DNA of 64,000 nucleotides, taken from assembly GCA_040182905.1 (NCBI GenBank), contig JARQWU010000017.1, forward strand, positions 1-64,000, in the 5' to 3' direction. The DNA is from Barthelona sp. PAP020 (lineage: Eukaryota; Metamonada: BaSk clade). The notes under the pieces were generated by a model. The model was not told the DNA's origin. It did no database searches and saw nothing but the letters and a program-made list of their open reading frames with translations. Positions within the stretch are counted from its first letter, which is position 1, and every line of letters starts with the position of its first letter. Of this stretch, positions 47,888 to 58,199 are shown piece by piece. The translations under genes and the position numbers were made by a program.

Positions 47888-49090
47888 CTACCATTCCATA
47901 TCATCATCAATATGAGAGCTTTCAATGAAATTTTGAAACTGCTGCTGAATTTTTCCTTTATCTAACTTTTCTTCTTCTCTGTAAGAAAAACCATCGAATA
48001 AATCAGAGGGAATACTAGTCTGTTGATCTGGTAATGATTCTTTGATTGGTGTCGAGGTAAATCGAGAATCAAAGTTGCTGGTGTCCACTTTTCCATTAGA
48101 AATTTGAGGCTTGAAAGGCATGTCATATTCTTTTCTAAAAAGTCTATCCCAATCAATATCTTGGAAATATGGGTGATTTCTAATTGCCATGCCATCTTCT
48201 GGACCACTTCCCAAACGTTTAGCTGGATCCCTTTCCAAAAGACCTCTCAGCAAAGATTCACAATTCTTATCAATAAATGGAGGTATTGCTAATTCAGATC
48301 TTAAAATTCGTTTGTACATAACATTAGCATCAGGTGAATAAAAAGGAGGCAACCCGGTTAACATTTCAAAGAGCAAAGTTCCAAATGACCACCAATCAAC
48401 AGCTTTACCATATGGTTTTTGTCTAATGACCTCAGGCGCTAGATATTCAGCAGTTCCACATATGGTACTAGCCCCTTTTGCATCTGTAACATCCATCTTA
48501 GATAAACCAAAATCTGTAATGATAATGTTACCTTCGGCTGTTAACATAATGTTTTCAGGCTTCAAATCTCTGTATACAATATCTAATGAGTGCAAATGCT
48601 CCAATGCTAAAACAATTTGAGCAGCATAAAGTTTTGATCTTTGATTGGAAAATCTGTGTTCTCTCTTCAAATGATAAAATAATTCCCCACCATTTACATA
48701 TTCCATTACAATATATAGTTTTTCAGGTGTTTGAAATGCATAATGCATCTTTACAATGAATGGATGAATAATTTCCCTCAAAATATTCCTTTCGGTTCTA
48801 ATATGTTCAATTTCCCCATTAGCAACAATATCCGATTTCTTTAATATTTTCATGGCAAAAATTTGGTCATCATCTTTCTTTTTGACTTGCCAGACCTATT
48901 TAAAAGTTAGTTTAATTTTATATTACAAAAATACTTTTCCAAAGTTACCAACACCCAATAAATTCATTCGAATAAAATGATTGGGAGTCAACTTATCATT
49001 TGCCAATCCAAAACAATTATTTGAATTTGATTCCTGTTCAGAAATATATGATTGTCCTGAGTCATCGGTTTTAGAGGGTTCTGGGCCCAT
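47888..49090 (-). CDS. AGC-family protein kinase (Akt/S6K/SGK-like), two exons
   Basis: The spliced product is 387 aa. Exon 1 (49090-48935) ends in the glycine loop, and exon 2 (48895-47888) continues VWQVKKK. The join gives LLGVGNFGKVWQV. Catalytic Lys lies in FAMKIL, then VYRDLKPEN, TDFGLSK, activation loop GASTICGTAEYLAPEV, and WWSFGTLLFEML. The AGC C-tail includes a hydrophobic motif FDGFSY (F-x-x-F-S-Y) for PDK1/TORC2-type control. A PH domain is absent; the N-terminus of about 35 residues is short. The order best fits the Akt/S6K/SGK group. With PTEN elsewhere in the window it suggests PI3K-type signalling. Confidence 0.92.
48896..48934 (-). other. 39-nt spliceosomal intron in AGC kinase
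   Basis: On the minus strand the intron starts GTATTTTTG and ends AAACTAACTTTTAAATAG. A perfect ACTAAC branch box lies ten bases before the end. It interrupts the glycine-rich loop between Lys (AAA) and Val (GTC) in phase 0. It contains an in-frame TAA. Splicing joins two otherwise separate open frames into an uninterrupted kinase. Confidence 0.92.
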
Positions 49091-49194
49091 GTTTAATTTT
49101 GCCCTCAAAAAAAAAATTCTGCATTGCTCATTTTTGTCCAGATATGTTCTTGATTTTTTTGAACAAATTTTTTATTTATTAGTTTATTTAGTAC

Positions 49195-49854
49195 ATGACA
49201 CAACAAGAATTCGAAAAACCAACAAAAATCGCATTAATTTGTTTGTTTGGTTCATTCAATCCCATTACTATTCAACATTTGAGGATTCTCGAAATTTGCA
49301 AAGATAGCATTATTGACAAATATGACAAGATTATTGGTTTAATTTCCCCAACAAATGATAAGTATAATAAACCCGGTTTATTACCTGGTTCTGTCAGAAT
49401 TGATATGTGTCAATTAGCAGTATCTTCATCTGATTGGATAATTGTTGATGATTATGAAGTCAAAGCCGATGATTTTGTGCGAACTCATATTTCAATAAAA
49501 TACTACAATGAAAAATATTCAAATTTATATGGAACAAATGTTGATACATATTTTACTTGCGGTACTGATCTTTTGTATGATTTAAAGCCTCCAGTTTGGC
49601 CATTTGCCGATCAATTTTTGAATGAAAATCATATTTTAGCTATTATTCGAGAAAATGACTTTGATATTGAACCCCATGTATGCAATCCTTTATTGCAAAA
49701 ATATTTTGAAAAAATTCAATATATCAAAAATCCCATCGTTAATGATGTGTCAAGTTCCAAAGTCAGAGAGTTACTGCAGGCAAATAAATCAATTAAATAT
49801 CTAACTCATGATCTAGTTGTAAAGTATATAGATGAACATAATTTGTATAAATGA
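49195..49854 (+). CDS. NMNAT: Nicotinamide/nicotinate mononucleotide adenylyltransferase
   Basis: The product is 219 aa. The nucleotidyltransferase signature GSFNPITIQHLRILE (GxFxPx[H/T]xxH variant) is near residue 19. It is followed by ISPTNDKYNKPGLLPGSVRIDMCQLA, matching the NMNAT substrate loop. TCGTDLLYDLKPP follows in order. The C-terminal ATP motif is NDVSSSKVRELLQANKSIKYL (SSTK.R variant) with a closing VKYIDEHNLY. The enzyme makes NAD+ from NMN and ATP. All expected active-site regions are present, and length is close to short eukaryotic NMNATs. It diverges from the AGC kinase with 104 bp between starts. Confidence 0.95.
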   Translation: MTQQEFEKPTKIALICLFGSFNPITIQHLRILEICKDSIIDKYDKIIGLISPTNDKYNKPGLLPGSVRIDMCQLAVSSSDWIIVDDYEVKADDFVRTHISIKYYNEKYSNLYGTNVDTYFTCGTDLLYDLKPPVWPFADQFLNENHILAIIRENDFDIEPHVCNPLLQKYFEKIQYIKNPIVNDVSSSKVRELLQANKSIKYLTHDLVVKYIDEHNLYK

Positions 49855-49970
49855 ATCATAAATCTTTTTCAATTTAATATTTGATTGTGTATATACAGTT
49901 AAACAGTTTTACTTTTAGTTTGCTGCAGTAGTGAAACGAAAACAGGAAAAAGGAGTTCATTTATTTTTTT

Positions 49971-51215
49971 ATGGATGAAAACGTTAAGATATTACCAAAT
50001 GAATTGTTAAAATATGTTTATTATTTAGAAAAAATACCATTACATTTTAAGAATCAACTGTGTTTGCAAATTGAAGAAGAAGAAAATGATTTTTGTGTTT
50101 TAGATTGCAAATATTCTAAAAAGATATCCAAAGATGCGATTAAACAGTACAAAACAACAGTACTAAATAATTTAATAACGAATAAAAGTTATAAAGATGC
50201 TTTCGAAGGAATTTCCAGGGATTTTGAAAAAGATAATAATCAAACATATGAATTTTCGTTAGTTCAAGAAAATTTTTTTTATAGAGTAGAAATTTCCCAA
50301 TTAAAGTTTCTTCAAATTCCTCTTCTTTTGAGAAAATCAGCACAGACAATTTTTGCAAAAAAAGTTTGTGAAAAAGCCAATTCTATTTTGATATATACTG
50401 ATAAAGTTAATATTTATTCTTCCATTTTTCAGTTTTCAGCAAAAATTGCACTAAATACCAATCTACCACTAATTATTGTTAATCCAAATGCTAATTGTTT
50501 ATTTCCTCATTTTGCGGACTTTTCTGACATTAAAACCTTTTGTTTTCCTGCAGCCATTATCACTTCTGATATCACTTCTATATCTCCAATATTCAAAGAT
50601 CAATGTTCTATTTTTTTGGTTCATCCAACGCATTTGCCTTTCCAAACTCTTTCCAAATTTTCAATATTTTCAAATGTTTTGTTCACTGATGAATGGTTGA
50701 AATTTTCAATCGATTTTTGTGACGATTTGGAATTTTTGAATATTGATTCTTTTGTTCACAACATATGTTTCTTAAAATTTGATGATGAAAGTTTGCACAG
50801 TTCAAGCCTCAAATTAGAAAAAGAAAAAGTTCTTGAAAACGTTTTATTTAAAGCAATAAGAAATAACGACTTCAAATTAATAACTCTTTTGGCCGAAATG
50901 GACAGATGCTATGTAATTGGTTTGCAGTTTCCCAAGTTAAATTTTTTTTTAGAAGAACTTTTTCAAATATCACTTTCAATTGAAGATTACATAGACATAG
51001 GTGTGAAAAATGTCTTATGTCCATTAATTTTTGAAAATACTGAAAAACTTTTAGAATTGCAAAGAGAATTTGGTTCAATAAAGGTATATTTTAACTATTT
51101 GAATGAATTAAATGTTGATTATTGTCAAAGAGGGTTATTATTGACTGTTCTTTTTCCAGATCTGGTTCTATTATATTTTAGAGAAAAAGTTTGCAAAAAT
51201 TTGGAAATTCTTTGA
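49971..51215 (+). CDS. Possible TRM6-like subunit of tRNA m1A58 methyltransferase
   Basis: The product is 414 aa and highly divergent. A segment KISKDAIKQYKTTVLNNLITNKSYKDAF followed by FSLVQENFFYRV parallels the TRM6 stretch (LTQ..I..L....I...LIENS.TF..KT.FAQ.KY). A Rossmann-like region comes next (SILIYTDKVNIYSSIFQFSAKIAL). The end PLIFENTEKLLELQREFGSIKVYFNYLNELNVDY resembles the TRM6 C-terminal EPL.....L......NL.L.E.WLR.YQ. TRM6 is the non-catalytic, tRNA-binding partner of TRM61. The match is weak and by eye only. Otherwise it is an unknown soluble protein. Confidence 0.4.
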   Translation: MDENVKILPNELLKYVYYLEKIPLHFKNQLCLQIEEEENDFCVLDCKYSKKISKDAIKQYKTTVLNNLITNKSYKDAFEGISRDFEKDNNQTYEFSLVQENFFYRVEISQLKFLQIPLLLRKSAQTIFAKKVCEKANSILIYTDKVNIYSSIFQFSAKIALNTNLPLIIVNPNANCLFPHFADFSDIKTFCFPAAIITSDITSISPIFKDQCSIFLVHPTHLPFQTLSKFSIFSNVLFTDEWLKFSIDFCDDLEFLNIDSFVHNICFLKFDDESLHSSSLKLEKEKVLENVLFKAIRNNDFKLITLLAEMDRCYVIGLQFPKLNFFLEELFQISLSIEDYIDIGVKNVLCPLIFENTEKLLELQREFGSIKVYFNYLNELNVDYCQRGLLLTVLFPDLVLLYFREKVCKNLEIL

Positions 51216-51611
51216 AGTTTTTAACTGATAAAACATGATATATCTTTGCAAATCGAAACTGTGCATTTTTTTTTTTTTTAATAATCTCGTTGATTTTGGT
51301 AAATATTTGACAAAGTTCCATTTCATTTTATAAAGAAAATAGATATTGCATTTAAAGAAGAAAATTCTTTTCATAAAAGAGGGCATTCATTTTTATTGTT
51401 TTTTAAATATCAAATATGATAAAAACACGATAAATTGCTTTTGAATTCGTGACTAAAACAATATTTCATCAAGTGATTTTCAAATTAAAGAATCATTGAA
51501 AGTCCTAATATTGAAAATTTAAATAGATTTGGTTTTAAGTTAGTTGTGACACTTATGAAAGGAGAAATTCAGCGAATAAGTTTATTTAGAGCTGATGTTG
51601 TGGTTATTAAA
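51216..51611. other. Intergenic region, nothing recognised
   Basis: About 400 AT-rich bases lie between the 3' end of the TRM6-like gene and the 3' remnant of the WD40 pseudogene. A 13-T run sits near 51268. Stops are dense in all frames and no RNA gene was recognised. The right part may be further decayed pseudogene. Confidence 0.4.
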
Positions 51612-52850
51612 CTAAATTAACTGATCATCCATACTATTCTCACTTTTTTCGTTCATAAATGACTACATGTTACCACCACTTGCTTCATTAATGTCAATCA
51701 AGTCCCAACATGTATCAATACTCACTATATACTCCTCTTCATTCATACACAAACCTAAAGCTACCAATTTTCAAATTCTTTGAGGATCAATATTTAAAGC
51801 AAAAAGATTCGATATGACACGAGCACTATTCTTTGATAATTCAATAGGATCAGTATGATGGCAAGAATTACAGCAGGTTCTAATTGGATAAACTCTAATA
51901 GTATCAGTGTTACCTTTAAACCATCCACATGCTAACTCTGTCATATCAAACGATATAGAGTAAGGGAAACATATTCATTTAAACAACCACATGGAACCTT
52001 TTGAATCTTCTGAAAGCTATCCACATTATATAAAGCAAAGGCATCACCAGACATTATGAGTAGAAATCCAGATTTTAAGAAATGAAAAGAAACTACTTGA
52101 CAAATCTCAAATGTATGGAGAAGGAGTCCATAGTCTATCTTCCAGAGTTTGACTTTCATTGATTGATCACCAACAGCTATAATTCCTTTAATTGGATGGA
52201 AATTAATGGATATAATTTCATCACCTTGATTGAATTTACGAACAACAGATAAGTTGTTGGCATTAACTAACTTAGTAATACAATCATAATAGCTAATTAA
52301 AAGATATTTCCCATCTGATGAGAGTTTTAACAGAAAAATGGAATCAGAATGAATTGCTTTTGTCAGGACTATGCTACCAGTATTAATATCCCATTTACAA
52401 AGAGTTCCAATTTCATCAACAAAAATATATAATCAGAAGAATGGGAAAACACATTCCAGTAATTGTCCAATCATTGCTCCAGCGGCTTATAATCTCGAAT
52501 TCTCGAAAGTTATACACAAAAATATGAAAATAACAACAAAAGACTAAATTTTGTCCATTGGGTGAAAAAAATATGCTCTGAAATGTTGGAAATATTACTG
52601 TGATTTTCAAAAATACGATTTACATGTCCATTTTCTACATCAATCATATAAATCTCATCAGTATCACAACAAATTATCAGACTTTTACTATCTGGCGAGT
52701 ATTCACAATAATCATACCATCAAAAAGAAAATCTTCAAAAGATTTAATTTTGTTTTCAATGATTCTGTCTGAAAACATATCAAAAATAGTTTTCTTCACT
52801 TATTCATCATTTGAGCCAATAAACACAAACGTCAACGAAAAAAAAAGATG
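51612..52850 (-). pseudogene. Decayed WD40/beta-propeller gene
   Basis: Minus-strand frames, read in succession, give one continuous WD40-like protein with breaks. Blades include YCEYSPDSKSLIICC then EIYMIDVENG, SIFFSPNGQNLVFCC, TLCKWDINTGSIVL, ISINFHPIKGIIAVGD then KVKLWKIDYG, and GDAFALYNVDSFQKI. Frame changes fall near 52710, 52575, 52435 and 51950. In-frame stops occur at about 52815, 51771-51773 (TGA) and 51663-51665 (TAG). Coding texture persists across the breaks, which marks a recently inactivated gene rather than noise. No intron boundaries explain the shifts. Sequencing error is possible but no other gene here shows this density. No start could be fixed. Confidence 0.75.
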
Positions 52851-52949
52851 AGATTGAGAAATCTTTTTTCTATTTTTCTAACTTGAGCAATCCATACTTA
52901 TAAAAGTAGCTTTGATCTCATGACATGAAAATAAAAAACAATGAAAAAT

Positions 52950-55900
52950 TTATTTGTTAAATTTTCTCCTTTTTGATTTAGCTCTTTTCCATTGAGCTTT
53001 TTCATCAGAGATCATAGAGTCGATATACGAACCGCTTTTGTTTTGTTGTTTCTTTTTTTCTTTGGCTTCTTCTTTTTTTCTTTGTTTTTTGGCAACTTTT
53101 GTTGACTCCATCTCTTGATTTAGTAAATCATCGATCAAAGATTGAGAAGTGGAACTGCTAGGTGGCATTTTCAGTTGATTTGTAGCAGGTGGCATGGATC
53201 TTGGTCCAGGTCTTGGGGTGCCATGTCTTGGTGGTATTAAATGTGGATTATAAGGTCCAACAGCAATATTTGTAGATTTTGGAGGTGTTCCATAGGAAGA
53301 TTGAGGGTATGATGCAGTCGCATATTGTTGTTGTTGTTGTTGACCGTATTGTTGTTGTTGAAAAGGATGTCTTGGTATACTTGAAGGCTGTTGGTGTTGC
53401 ATCCCGGGTAGAATATTGCAACTTTGAGCTTCATAAGACACTTGATCAGTGGATGATTGGGGAGCATAAGAACTTGTTTGTTTGTGCTGTTGATGACTTG
53501 TTTGATAGTACGGTTGATTGTGTTGTTGAGGGTATTCTTGAGAAGGAAGACTATTTTGGTTTTGGTTATATTGAGGTTGTTGTTGTCTGTATGGTTGTGT
53601 TTGTTGTCCATATGATTGTTGATGACCATAAGATTGATGACCATAAGATTGTTGTTGTTGACCATATTGTTGACCATATTGTTGTTGCCCATATGATGGG
53701 TGTTGACCATATTGTTGTTGTTGATTGTAAGGTGATTGCTGACCGTATTGTTGACCGTATTGTTGACCGTACTGTTGCTGACCATATGGTTGATTGTCTT
53801 GATACTTTTGATTTTTTCTGGCTTCTTGTTCCCTAGCTTTTTGTTGTATTTGCAAAGGATCATTTCTAGTTATTTCCGCTGCCATTTTAGAACCTTGAGT
53901 AACATGACCATAACTCATTGCAAATTTTTGCAAATCGTTTTCAGACAGACTTGGACTAGCATTTTTATGAGTTCCAGCTAAAACATAGGAAACAAAATTA
54001 AATCCATTGGGGAAATCAGGAAATTCAAAACAACAACTAATGGCACTAAAAGTGGTTGGTTCTGCATAAATATTATCTAAATTTGTCAACGTTCTGTCAA
54101 CCAACGTCCTATTTATCGGAGATTTGAATATTTTATCATTAAATTCATCAATATCCTCAACATTTTCCGTAAACCAAGGATCCTTTTTAACATTACCAAA
54201 TATTTGATAGTTTTCAAAAGGATCTATCGTCAAATGATCAACATTATTTTTTTCCTTCAAATATTCATTGTAAGAACCATCAATAAAAGGTGGATCTTTC
54301 AAGTCAAGAGTTCTACGAATAAATTGATACAAACGATGTTGTGGTCCAACAAACAATAAATTGTACCCAAAAAGATCTCTTAAAAATTCATTGTAACTTC
54401 TTTGATGGAAATTATTGGACTCAATTTCAACATTAGGAGGCAAAACTTCAACATTATCATAAATTTCTTTGACACTTTGTTTTAGTACATTTTGAGGAAT
54501 GAAAGGTAACAAAGCAATTGCTTTCCATGCAGCATGTGCACCATTTAAATCCAAAACAAAATTATCAGGAGAATAAGGCTTCAAAGGACTATTTTCATCC
54601 AACAACAAGGGTTGTAAACATTTAGGCAATGCTCTAGCACTATCTTTAGGATAAACAGCTAATAATTGTTCTGAAGGTCTGAAAGGTTCATCAGGAAATA
54701 AAGAAACAACACCCTTTGTTGTAGATTTTATATCGTCCCTCAAAAGTCGAGTAATTTTCTCAATCTCTAATAAAGGCTCAATATTGAAACTTGAGTACAA
54801 TTTTCCTTTGTCAATATATTTCATCAAACATAAATCCCCTGCTAAAGGAGCATAATGAAATGGATAAAACCAACTCCATGAAGGACAACCCCTAATATAA
54901 TAAAGAAAAGTCCAAGCCAACCCTTCGCAATACGTTTGTATTACATCTAAATATTGAGGTTGATAATCAACAGAACTAATGATCCCTGATCTTCTGAAAG
55001 GAATTTGACGTAATTGTCTGCCTAGATTTTGAGAGAGTATTGGACCTTCAACACTTTCTTCATTTGTCAAAGAAATATGCATCTTTGAACCATAGTAACG
55101 CTTTTTATATCCATCAAGATGAAATTTCACTGGATCATCTGTCAATAACTGATGACTAACTTCAACTTCATGACCATTGATTTCCACTTTCTTTGTTTTA
55201 ACCATAATATCTTTTTCTTCAACAAATTCATTTGCATTGATCAATATATCGGAATTGATACTACCGTTATTAATATCTGCTTCATCAAATTCAGATAATT
55301 TTGCTTCAACTTGTTTTTTCAAATCTTCAGTCTGTTTGCTATAATCATTTGCTAGATCCCTTTTCTTTTCATTGTAGTCTCTTCTTTTTTTATTTCGTTC
55401 ATAACGTTCTTGTCTTTCATAACGTTTTTTAAACACTATCGGTTCCTTTTGAGAAACAGTTTCCATAAGCATCCCAATTCTTTGAAATTCAATCAATCCT
55501 CGATCGGTTAAATATCCTTTTAATTCGGGTAATTTGGTTAAATAACAGTTTGTTAACAAATCTATTGCTCCTTCTGCTATTTCCATTGAAGGTAAATGAG
55601 GTAAAAAATCATTTCCCACAAGAAAACACAAGAAAATGAAATCATCCAATAATCTCTCCAAATCATAATGGTCTCCTAAAGTTACTTTCAAACCATATAA
55701 AACACCAAAATAATGATCTAAATATTCTCTTAAAATACCAATATTTACAAATTGATATTTGTTGTTGAATCCTGGAATAATATCCATCAAACGTAAAGGC
55801 ATATCCTCAGGATTTCTACCAATATCAGGACAATAAAAAGAAGAATGTGAATAAGATCCACAATGCGTACATCTGTCATCTTCTTTTTTATTTCCAAATA

Positions 55901-56783
55901 AATCTTCACGCAATATGTAAAAATTTTGCTCATGTGTTGCCAATGACAACATAATCAAATCTGCATCTAATCCATGAATACAATGCTTCAAATTCGGATT
56001 GTATAAAGGTTTATTGTAGTTAGGAGGTAAAGATTCAACAGCTCGCTTTCTTAACCCACATTCCAAAGGAAAATTCATCGCTCTTTGACTTCGAATAAAG
56101 TCCATGATTTTATGTTCACCTTCTCCAGGTATAGAAGCATCCGATAAAATAACGCTAATACTTTGCCAACCAGGATCTCTTTTTAACTTGATGTTGACAT
56201 ACCATCTCAAAGCTTTTGACAATTCCTGCATAAACTCTGTTCCAGGGGTAATAATATTAGAATCCCATCTACCATCAATCATAAATTCATTGTATATATC
56301 AGTATTTTTTGTTTTATCAACTCCTTTCTTTGCTGCATACACATCTTTGAATTTTTGAGAACTGATTCGTAAATTCAATTCTTTAGCCAAATTTTGTTGA
56401 CTGATACGTTTTTCTTGAGCAGATCTAAATCTGCGACTACGTTGTTGATTCATTTTAGCTCTTGGAGCAATACCATCAACAGCTAAAAAAATCAAATTTC
56501 TGGGTCGAACCAAATTAAAAATTCTATCAACATAATGAAACACGTTTAAATAAAATTCACTCCAAGTTTTGGGAGGTTGAGTATTTTCAGGATGAAAACA
56601 TGGATGAACTAATCCATTCATATCAATATATAAATTATCAAACTCAATACCATTTGGATTAGGATCTAAATTATTAATAGGACTGATAATATCATGATTA
56701 ATTTCAGGATCAATTTCAATACAATCTACAATGGCTTTCGGAAATTTTTTCGATAACCATCGATAAAATGAAGGAACACCCAT
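52950..56783 (-). CDS. XRN2: Rat1/XRN2-type 5'-3' exoribonuclease with YGQQ-repeat tail
   Basis: The product is 1277 aa. CR1 starts MGVPSFYRWLSKKFPKAI and contains LYIDMNGLVHPCFHP, FLAVDGIAPRAKMNQQRSRRF and DASIPGEGEHKIMDF with the acidic metal ligands. A CCHC knuckle (CTHCGSYSHSSFYCPD) follows HGLDADLIMLSLATHE, which marks the nuclear XRN2/Rat1 branch rather than XRN1. CR2 includes FLVGNDFLPHLPSMEI. The middle carries the tower/linker region with GCPSWSWFYPFHYAPLAGD. Residues about 985-1150 are a Gln/Tyr/Gly low-complexity tract with many YGQQ units. The end is basic. Rat1 degrades 5'-monophosphate RNA and drives torpedo termination of RNA polymerase II. Confidence 0.93.
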   Translation of the reverse strand: MGVPSFYRWLSKKFPKAIVDCIEIDPEINHDIISPINNLDPNPNGIEFDNLYIDMNGLVHPCFHPENTQPPKTWSEFYLNVFHYVDRIFNLVRPRNLIFLAVDGIAPRAKMNQQRSRRFRSAQEKRISQQNLAKELNLRISSQKFKDVYAAKKGVDKTKNTDIYNEFMIDGRWDSNIITPGTEFMQELSKALRWYVNIKLKRDPGWQSISVILSDASIPGEGEHKIMDFIRSQRAMNFPLECGLRKRAVESLPPNYNKPLYNPNLKHCIHGLDADLIMLSLATHEQNFYILREDLFGNKKEDDRCTHCGSYSHSSFYCPDIGRNPEDMPLRLMDIIPGFNNKYQFVNIGILREYLDHYFGVLYGLKVTLGDHYDLERLLDDFIFLCFLVGNDFLPHLPSMEIAEGAIDLLTNCYLTKLPELKGYLTDRGLIEFQRIGMLMETVSQKEPIVFKKRYERQERYERNKKRRDYNEKKRDLANDYSKQTEDLKKQVEAKLSEFDEADINNGSINSDILINANEFVEEKDIMVKTKKVEINGHEVEVSHQLLTDDPVKFHLDGYKKRYYGSKMHISLTNEESVEGPILSQNLGRQLRQIPFRRSGIISSVDYQPQYLDVIQTYCEGLAWTFLYYIRGCPSWSWFYPFHYAPLAGDLCLMKYIDKGKLYSSFNIEPLLEIEKITRLLRDDIKSTTKGVVSLFPDEPFRPSEQLLAVYPKDSARALPKCLQPLLLDENSPLKPYSPDNFVLDLNGAHAAWKAIALLPFIPQNVLKQSVKEIYDNVEVLPPNVEIESNNFHQRSYNEFLRDLFGYNLLFVGPQHRLYQFIRRTLDLKDPPFIDGSYNEYLKEKNNVDHLTIDPFENYQIFGNVKKDPWFTENVEDIDEFNDKIFKSPINRTLVDRTLTNLDNIYAEPTTFSAISCCFEFPDFPNGFNFVSYVLAGTHKNASPSLSENDLQKFAMSYGHVTQGSKMAAEITRNDPLQIQQKAREQEARKNQKYQDNQPYGQQQYGQQYGQQYGQQSPYNQQQQYGQHPSYGQQQYGQQYGQQQQSYGHQSYGHQQSYGQQTQPYRQQQPQYNQNQNSLPSQEYPQQHNQPYYQTSHQQHKQTSSYAPQSSTDQVSYEAQSCNILPGMQHQQPSSIPRHPFQQQQYGQQQQQQYATASYPQSSYGTPPKSTNIAVGPYNPHLIPPRHGTPRPGPRSMPPATNQLKMPPSSSTSQSLIDDLLNQEMESTKVAKKQRKKEEAKEKKKQQNKSGSYIDSMISDEKAQWKRAKSKRRKFNK
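53320..53800. repeat. YGQQ-coding repeat tract inside XRN2
   Basis: Imperfect tandem repeats based on the minus-strand unit TATGGTCAACAA (Tyr-Gly-Gln-Gln), mixed with CAACAA runs, fill this part of the XRN2 coding region. All repeats preserve the frame. Opposite-strand open frames here are a by-product of the repeat. Confidence 0.85.
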
Positions 56784-57071
56784 TTTTTATAACAGCTCTT
56801 GAATAAAAAAAAGGTTTTGTATTTTTCTTTTATGAAAATTTCTTTTGATTAATTATGAAATATAATATTTATTATTATTATCAAATGTATGGATGATAAA
56901 ATTTTACAACTATGTAAACAAGAATCCCTATTATTTTTTATGAAACAATGTATTTTTTTCTATTAATTGATGTAAATAAGTTTTTTCAGTCTGAATCTAC
57001 GTTAAAATTGAATTTAATAAAAAATTGAAAAATTCACAAAAGGAAACAAAAACATTTTTTACCACATTCAA

Positions 57072-58199
57072 ATGTCGCGTATGTTAAATATTAATGGATC
57101 TGATGATCCTAACTATCGTTATAAGATGCCAGCGATAGAATGTGAGACTGTTGGACGAGGAACTGGAACCAGAACTATTATTCACAATTTAAAGGATGTT
57201 GCAACCGCAATTAAATGTCATGAAGAGTTTATTGTCAAATATTTGGGAATTGAAATTGGTACACAATCACGTCTTGATACAAAAGCCAGTACAGGTATAT
57301 TGAAGGGAGAACGTGATCAACCAACTCTTCAAACAGTTTTATATCAATTTATCAACGAGTTTATTCTTTGTCCTCAATGTGGAGCACCCGAACTTGAGCT
57401 TCGTAGTCGATCTGGAAATATTGTTTATGATTGTTTGGCATGTGGTAAACATGGAATTAATAATTCTACTCACAGAATTGTCAATTTCATGACCAAGCGT
57501 CTTGGAAAGACAAGAGCACAAGATCATACTGCTAATGAAACTCGTATTGTTGATGAAATTGATATTTTAGCCGATGAAGCCCAAGAAAAACTTGGTGATG
57601 TTAAAGCTGTTTCCAATTTTGAGTTTATTCACAACTATGCCATTCAATTACAACAAGATTTTCTTGAGAATAAAACCAATGAAGAAATCAATGAAAAACT
57701 TACAAATATTATGTTAACTGATTCAGAACTTGATCTTGAAAGGAGTTGTGCATTGGTATTTATGGCTACTATCCATGGTGGATATCCTGTCAAAACTATA
57801 AAGGCTGCTCAAAATTTCCTTCATGAGTTTATCACTGAAGATCAAGAAGCTGCCTGGCTCAGACTATTATCAAGGTACATTGTTGTTTTCCCATTCTCAA
57901 TCAAGATTATTCAACAGCTTATTCTTGCATTTTATCATTATAAGATTGTTTCTGCTCAAGCTATTTTCATGTGGTATGCAGAAAATCCTGAGGCACCTGA
58001 TCGTTCAGAAGCTTCAAAGGTCATTAGATTTATCGATCAATGTGAACGTGCTGCACATTCTGATGATGAATCAGACACTGATGAAGAAACGGATACAGAT
58101 ACAAACAGCTACAGCAGTGATGATGATGAAAACGAGGAAGAAGAAGATGATGACAGTGAAGATGATGATGACAGTGATTCAGACAGTGAAACAAAGTGA
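57072..58199 (+). CDS. eIF5: Translation initiation factor eIF5
   Basis: The product is 375 aa. The N-terminal GAP domain reads LNINGSDDPNYRYKMP, with the arginine-finger-bearing YRYKMP, then KYLGIEIGTQSRLD. The C4 zinc ribbon is CPQCGAPELELRSRSGNIVYDCLACGKHG. The C-terminal W2/HEAT domain spans about 190-335 and includes AAWLRLLSRYIVVFPFSIKIIQQL and KVIRFIDQCE. eIF5 triggers GTP hydrolysis by eIF2 upon start-codon recognition and bridges eIF2beta, eIF3 and eIF1A. The tail is an unusually long Asp/Glu/Ser stretch where other eIF5s have a short acidic-aromatic motif. Codon use is comparatively GC-richer, as expected for an abundant factor. Confidence 0.95.
   Translation: MSRMLNINGSDDPNYRYKMPAIECETVGRGTGTRTIIHNLKDVATAIKCHEEFIVKYLGIEIGTQSRLDTKASTGILKGERDQPTLQTVLYQFINEFILCPQCGAPELELRSRSGNIVYDCLACGKHGINNSTHRIVNFMTKRLGKTRAQDHTANETRIVDEIDILADEAQEKLGDVKAVSNFEFIHNYAIQLQQDFLENKTNEEINEKLTNIMLTDSELDLERSCALVFMATIHGGYPVKTIKAAQNFLHEFITEDQEAAWLRLLSRYIVVFPFSIKIIQQLILAFYHYKIVSAQAIFMWYAENPEAPDRSEASKVIRFIDQCERAAHSDDESDTDEETDTDTNSYSSDDDENEEEEDDDSEDDDDSDSDSETK

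Noticed and set aside
51612-52850. Introns as an explanation of the WD40 frame breaks
   Set aside because: The breaks lack GTAT...YTAAC...AG boundaries and the blades continue with little or no missing sequence.
53279-53863. Long open frames on both strands over the XRN2 C-terminus
   Set aside because: They are products of the YGQQ/CAA repeat read in other frames, with monotonous Val/His/Asp or Asn/Met composition.
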